This document shows, in pieces, positions 4,486 through 7,448 of a stretch of DNA of 7,448 nt. Location: positions 1 through 7,448 of the forward strand of contig CAYGRZ010000063.1 of assembly GCA_964352425.1 (NCBI GenBank). Reading direction: 5' to 3'. The position numbers were made by a program, and so were the translations under genes. Every line of letters starts with the position of its first letter. Position 1 is the first letter of the stretch. The DNA comes from JAMWCX01 sp964352425 (GTDB lineage: Bacteria > Omnitrophota > Gorgyraeia > 2-01-FULL-45-10). A model generated the notes under the pieces. That model did not search any database. It saw only the letters and a program-made list of their open reading frames with translations, and was not told the DNA's origin.

Positions 4486-5793
4486 ATGAAAAAAGGTTTG
4501 ATCCTGTCTTTCGTATTCTTATTTTGTCTGAATTCCCCAATCCTACCCTGTCTTGCCCAAGATGTTAAACCAATGCGAGAATTTACTAAGAACGATCGTA
4601 TATTGATTCTCGCCCCGCATCCGGACGATGAGGTAATGGCCACCGGCGGTGTCATCCAAAAGGCACTGAAAGCAAAGACCAAGGTAAAAGTATTATTCTT
4701 AACCAACGGCGACCATAACGAGCCTGCTTTCATAGTCTACGAGAAAAGACTGACTATGCGGAAAGGCGAATTCATACACATGGGACAGGTAAGAAGAAAA
4801 GAATCGCTCGAGGCTCTGAGCAGGTTGGGACTTACAGAAAAAGACAGCGTTTTTTTAGGATACCCTGATTTTGGCACGATGGAGATACTGCTTAAATATT
4901 GGGGTGATACCAGGCCATTTAAATATATGCTGACACGAATATCCAAAGTACCTTATTTAAACTGCCTATCGCCTGGGGCGCCTTATGTAGGGGAAAGCAT
5001 TTTAAACGATATAAAGAATGTTATAAGAGATTTTAAACCGACAAAGGTGTTCGTTTCTAACCCTCTTGACGTTAATAGAGACCACCGCTCGCTCTACCTA
5101 TTTTTGCAGATAGCGCTATGGGATCTGGAAGGCGAGATAGCAAAGCCGGATATCTTTCCGTACCTTGTTCACATAAAAGGATGGCCGGAACCAAGGGGAT
5201 ACCATCCGGATATTGAACTGGCACCGCCTGATATGCTGAAAAGCGGCGAAATATCCTGGATGAGACTGGAATTGACGGATGAGGAAGTAAGGACGAAGCA
5301 CGACGCCATGGAGTGTTATAAAAGCGAGAATGAATATAACCCGACCTATCTATTCACTTTTGCCAGAAAGAACGAACTTACCGGCGATTATCCGGTTATT
5401 AAACTATCAAGGGAGAGCGCATGGCGCAACGTAGGAACAGCGCTGGCATACGCGCGTAAAGGCGATGATTTATTTATAAGGCTGGCACTAAAAAATAAAC
5501 GAGATAAAGACCTGGGCATGTCTATTTTTCTATTGGGGTACCGGAAAGATTTGGCATTTTCTAAAATGCCGAAGCTGGCTATTGATATGAGGCTAAGTGG
5601 TCTAAGCGTTAAAGACAGGAAACAAAAGATAAATGGTGGGAAGGTTCAATTGACCGAGGAGGGCAATAATTTAATCCTAAAGATTCCCCTGTCTCTATTG
5701 AACGACCCTGTATATATTTTGGCATGCGCGAAGGCAGGAACCATCGTTTTGCCGTTTGAGGATACAGCCTGGCGTATTATTCAATTTCAATGA
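4486..5793 (+). CDS. Secreted PIG-L/LmbE-family deacetylase with C-terminal beta-rich domain
   Basis: This is a 435-residue protein. A signal peptide covers about 1-24 (cleavage expected at CLA-QD), so it is exported. The PIG-L/LmbE domain follows (about 35-300). APHPDDE (43-49) supplies the zinc-binding His45 and Asp48 and the general-base Asp47. RRKESLEALSRLGL (103-116) is the usual helix, and DVNRDHRS (195-202) supplies the second zinc His200. The family removes N-acetyl groups from GlcNAc-type sugars. The natural substrate here is not evident, but export points to a cell-wall, capsule or environmental glycan. From about 305 to 435 a separate region contains AYARKGDDLFIRLAL and ends in TAWRIIQF. 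It resembles CBM9-like carbohydrate-binding or cohesin-like beta sandwiches, by eye only. The start at 4486 follows directly on the promoter, with no Shine-Dalgarno site. The gene is AT-richer than lpxD and the helicase. No clear terminator follows. Confidence 0.92.
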   Translation: MKKGLILSFVFLFCLNSPILPCLAQDVKPMREFTKNDRILILAPHPDDEVMATGGVIQKALKAKTKVKVLFLTNGDHNEPAFIVYEKRLTMRKGEFIHMGQVRRKESLEALSRLGLTEKDSVFLGYPDFGTMEILLKYWGDTRPFKYMLTRISKVPYLNCLSPGAPYVGESILNDIKNVIRDFKPTKVFVSNPLDVNRDHRSLYLFLQIALWDLEGEIAKPDIFPYLVHIKGWPEPRGYHPDIELAPPDMLKSGEISWMRLELTDEEVRTKHDAMECYKSENEYNPTYLFTFARKNELTGDYPVIKLSRESAWRNVGTALAYARKGDDLFIRLALKNKRDKDLGMSIFLLGYRKDLAFSKMPKLAIDMRLSGLSVKDRKQKINGGKVQLTEEGNNLILKIPLSLLNDPVYILACAKAGTIVLPFEDTAWRIIQFQ

Positions 5794-5843
5794 GAGCGGT
5801 CTCGGGACGGTTCTCGAGGCCGTCTACAAACCAAATGTTTTAC

Positions 5844-5872
5844 TTGACTAATATAACGCCCGGTGCTATCTT
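5844..5872 (+). promoter_or_regulatory. Promoter of the two-helix membrane protein gene
   Basis: TTGACT (5844-5849) and TATCTT (5867-5872) have a 17-nt spacer, with an extended -10 TGC before TATCTT. Transcription would start near 5879, directly before the Shine-Dalgarno site at 5881-5888. Confidence 0.75.
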
Positions 5873-5893
5873 CGTATCGAAAAGGAGGAAGAT

Positions 5894-6106
5894 ATGAAAA
5901 ACGCTTCGGATATACTGTTCCGTCTTTCAATAGTACCGGTAATACTGGCAGTGATTGTAAAGATCGGCTATTTGTCGGAATCTGTCTTCTCCATGGTATC
6001 TCCATTGAGAATAATGAGCTCCAGTCCGGCAACCTATTTGATCGTTACATGCGTGCTGCTTCTTTTTGCGGTCTATTTAAAGCTTCGGGAATCTTCAAAA
6101 CAATAG
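5894..6106 (+). CDS. Small two-helix membrane protein of unknown function
   Basis: I do not recognise this 70-residue protein. It has two hydrophobic segments, about 7-27 (ILFRLSIVPVILAVIVKIGY) and 46-62 (ATYLIVTCVLLLFAVYL). A Ser-rich loop joins them and the C-terminus is short and charged (KLRESSKQ). It would be a hairpin in the inner membrane. The gene is well supported, with a good promoter and AAAGGAGG (5881-5888) 5 nt before ATG. It ends 18 nt before the -35 box of the B12-riboswitch promoter, and no terminator is visible between. Its transcript could therefore run on into the riboswitch and btuB. Whether it helps B12 transport is open. An overlapping longer frame at 5863-6168 has no such signals and is taken as a shadow. 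Confidence 0.78.
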   Translation: MKNASDILFRLSIVPVILAVIVKIGYLSESVFSMVSPLRIMSSSPATYLIVTCVLLLFAVYLKLRESSKQ

Positions 6107-6124
6107 TATCGAACCTTTCTTTTC

Positions 6125-6153
6125 TTGACACGGCAGTGCGCGTAGCATATAAT
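6125..6153 (+). promoter_or_regulatory. Consensus sigma-70 promoter of the riboswitch-btuB transcript
   Basis: TTGACA (6125-6130) and TATAAT (6148-6153) are both perfect matches with the ideal 17-nt spacer. Transcription should start near 6160, about 20 nt before the first riboswitch stem. A promoter this strong implies that most control is exerted after initiation. Confidence 0.93.
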
Positions 6154-6178
6154 CTTCACCGTCTTTGATAATATCAAC

Positions 6179-6374
6179 CATATAGGCGCTCGAGAGAGCT
6201 TAAAAGGGAATTCCGCCCCGCACCTGCGTATAGGTGCGGGGTAATGGAAACGGTCCCGCCGCTGTAAGGGATGACGAAATTCGCATTCAGCCATTGGTGA
6301 TCTTTGCGAAGCAAAGATCCTGAGAAGGCCGCGAAGAGTAGGATGAGTCCCCAGTCAGAAGACCTGCCTATGTG
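6179..6374 (+). ncRNA. Cobalamin (vitamin B12) riboswitch
   Basis: The conserved blocks of the cobalamin aptamer appear in order. AAAAGGGAA is at 6202-6210, GGTCCCGCCGCTGTAA at 6252-6267, and the 3' core from GATGAGTCC (6342) through CCAGTCAGAAGACCTGCC at 6351-6368. The closing stem pairs CATATAGGC (6179-6187) with GCCTATGTG (6366-6374), with one G-T wobble. A TTCC/GGAA stem (6211-6214 with 6246-6249) encloses the long hairpin CCCCGCACCT/AGGTGCGGGG (6216-6241). A 9-bp peripheral hairpin GATCTTTGC/GCAAAGATC spans 6299-6319. It lies in front of a terminator and a BtuB-like receptor gene, the standard target of this class. Bound cobalamin is expected to favour termination and shut off uptake. 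Exact ends are approximate. Confidence 0.93.
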
Positions 6375-6477
6375 TGTAAAACCAAATGTCAAAATCCGAA
6401 TGTCAAATTCGGATGAGGCGTTTGGAGCCGGTACGTGAGAATACCGGAATATACGGGTTTGTAAAACAGGGAACTGA

Positions 6478-6507
6478 CCCCGCATCGTTATCGATGCGGG
6501 GTTTTTT
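6478..6507 (+). terminator. Riboswitch expression-platform terminator
   Basis: CCCCGCATCG (6478-6487) and CGATGCGGGG (6492-6501) form a perfect 10-bp stem with a TTAT loop, followed by T6. It lies between the aptamer and the btuB start (ATG 6533), so the switch most likely acts on transcription. About 100 nt between aptamer and terminator hold further hairpins, ATCCGAA/TTCGGAT at 6394-6414 and CCGGTA/TACCGG at 6428-6447. These may link ligand binding to terminator folding. Confidence 0.93.
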
Positions 6508-6532
6508 ATTTGGAACAGGGAGATGCAGGAAG

Positions 6533-7448
6533 ATGAAACGGTCAACACTAGTATTATGTGTTTTGTGTCTGGCGCAAACGGCTTTAGCCGAAGAGAAGAG
6601 CACCCAGCTCGGTAAGATCGTCGTGACGCCGTCACGCATGGAGGAAAAGCTGGGCTCGGCCTCATGCTCAATATCCGTGACGGACACTCAGGATTTTGAC
6701 AATAAGAAGATAAACACAGTCAGGCAGGCCCTGCAGGATCAGGTAGGTCTGGACGTGCGGCAGTCAGGCGCGTTCCAGGGCCAGACGGATCTTCTTATAC
6801 GCGGCGGCAGCTCTAACCAGACGCTTATAATGGTGGACGGCTTAAAGGCATATGATCCGATCGCGCCTGGCGGCGGATATAACCTGGCCAATCTTACGCT
6901 CGATAATGTCGAACGGATCGAAATCCTGCGAGGGCCCCAGTCGTCCGCCTACGGTTCCGACGCCATGGCGGGCGTCGTCAACATCATTTCGAAAAAAGCG
7001 GAAGATACCTATGCGAACGCGACATGGGAAGCCGGTTCTTTTTATACATATCAAGAACAGTTTGAAGCAGGATCTGCCGCCCACGGCTTCCATTACAGCC
7101 TTGCGGGGTCCCGCCTCGACACGAAGGGAATATCCCAGGCCGAGGCGAAGCATGGCTGCCAGGAGCGGGACTTTTATGACAGGACCGCCCTAACGGGCAG
7201 GGTCGATTACGATATAAACGACAAGGCGAGTGTGGGAGCGACCATACGGTATACAAAATCCCATTTCGCGTTCGACCAGGGCGCCGATGCGGACGACGAT
7301 AATGCCTTCTGCCTGCTAACGGAGAATTTTATCACGCTCTTCGCCGATCAGAAGATACTCGACCGTTGGAGCCATGCCCTGAAGATCGGATGGATGCAGA
7401 CGATGCGGCAGTATTTTGACGATGATTCGCCTCCCGTCAACGATTTCG
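6533..7448 (+). CDS. btuB: TonB-dependent outer-membrane receptor, BtuB-like (cobalamin uptake), 3' end beyond window
   Basis: The first 305 residues are visible and the frame is open to the window edge. A signal peptide covers 1-19 (ALA-EE). A TonB-box-like segment follows (GKIVVTPSR, 27-35), then the plug domain (about 40-155) with LLIRGGSSNQTLIMVDGL (88-104) and VERIEILRGPQSSAYGSDAM (126-145). From about 160, alternating strands of the beta barrel begin. An acidic loop, DADDDN (252-257), is seen; E. coli BtuB also uses Asp-rich loops to bind calcium, but equivalence is inference. The start at 6533 has AGGGAG (6517-6522) 10 nt upstream. The cobalamin riboswitch and terminator directly upstream support B12 or a corrinoid as the substrate, which sequence alone would not settle among TonB receptors. 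Full-length members have about 600 residues, so roughly half is missing. Confidence 0.93.
   Translation, partial: MKRSTLVLCVLCLAQTALAEEKSTQLGKIVVTPSRMEEKLGSASCSISVTDTQDFDNKKINTVRQALQDQVGLDVRQSGAFQGQTDLLIRGGSSNQTLIMVDGLKAYDPIAPGGGYNLANLTLDNVERIEILRGPQSSAYGSDAMAGVVNIISKKAEDTYANATWEAGSFYTYQEQFEAGSAAHGFHYSLAGSRLDTKGISQAEAKHGCQERDFYDRTALTGRVDYDINDKASVGATIRYTKSHFAFDQGADADDDNAFCLLTENFITLFADQKILDRWSHALKIGWMQTMRQYFDDDSPPVNDF

Noticed and set aside
5801..5830. GACGG/CCGTC hairpin after the PIG-L gene as a terminator
   Set aside because: The stem is short and is followed by TACAAACC and not by a T-run.
6174..6687. Minus-strand frames of 165 and 94 codons across the riboswitch and btuB start
   Set aside because: They run antisense to a structured RNA, a terminator and a signal peptide, and have no supporting signals.

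Overview
This window looks like a piece of a Gram-negative (diderm) bacterial chromosome. It carries lpxD (lipid A synthesis), a TonB-dependent outer-membrane receptor and several proteins with Sec signal peptides. Small structured repeats beside tRNAs, a GIY-YIG gene next to a tRNA tail and short secreted proteins of unknown function recall uncultivated lineages such as Omnitrophota. That placement is an impression and was not tested.

Layout. Positions 1-180 hold the 3' tail of a tRNA, a GC-rich structured insert, and a second 21-bp copy of the same tRNA tail. A GIY-YIG nuclease-domain gene (204-446, +) follows directly. It converges on a minus-strand cold-response operon across a bidirectional terminator (469-503). 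That operon is a cold-shock-domain gene (2097-1891) followed after 6 nt by a RhlE-type DEAD-box RNA helicase (1884-517). Its promoter lies at 2205-2233, and a terminator-like hairpin sits in the leader between promoter and csp. lpxD (2298-3290, +) diverges from it. Next come a strong promoter, tRNA-Asp(GTC) (3365-3442) and its terminator. A second copy of the tRNA-flanking motif seen at 56-101 follows at 3484-3530.

The middle third (about 3590-5800) is visibly more AT-rich. It encodes a short signal-anchored hypothetical protein, a small secreted DUF5666-like protein with its own terminator, and a secreted PIG-L/LmbE-type deacetylase with an extra C-terminal beta-rich domain. Two of these genes (3647 and 4486) have a promoter -10 box only 8-9 nt before the start codon, which suggests leaderless mRNAs.

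The right end is a vitamin B12 uptake control region. A small two-helix membrane protein (5894-6106) has its own promoter and Shine-Dalgarno site. Then come a perfect-consensus sigma-70 promoter (6125-6153), a cobalamin riboswitch (about 6179-6374), an intrinsic terminator (6478-6507) and btuB (6533 onward), which runs off the window.

The two regulated units stand out: a csp-helicase operon with a possible leader attenuator, and a riboswitch-terminator-btuB module. The least explained material is the tRNA-associated repeat pair and the tRNA-tail duplication beside the GIY-YIG gene.
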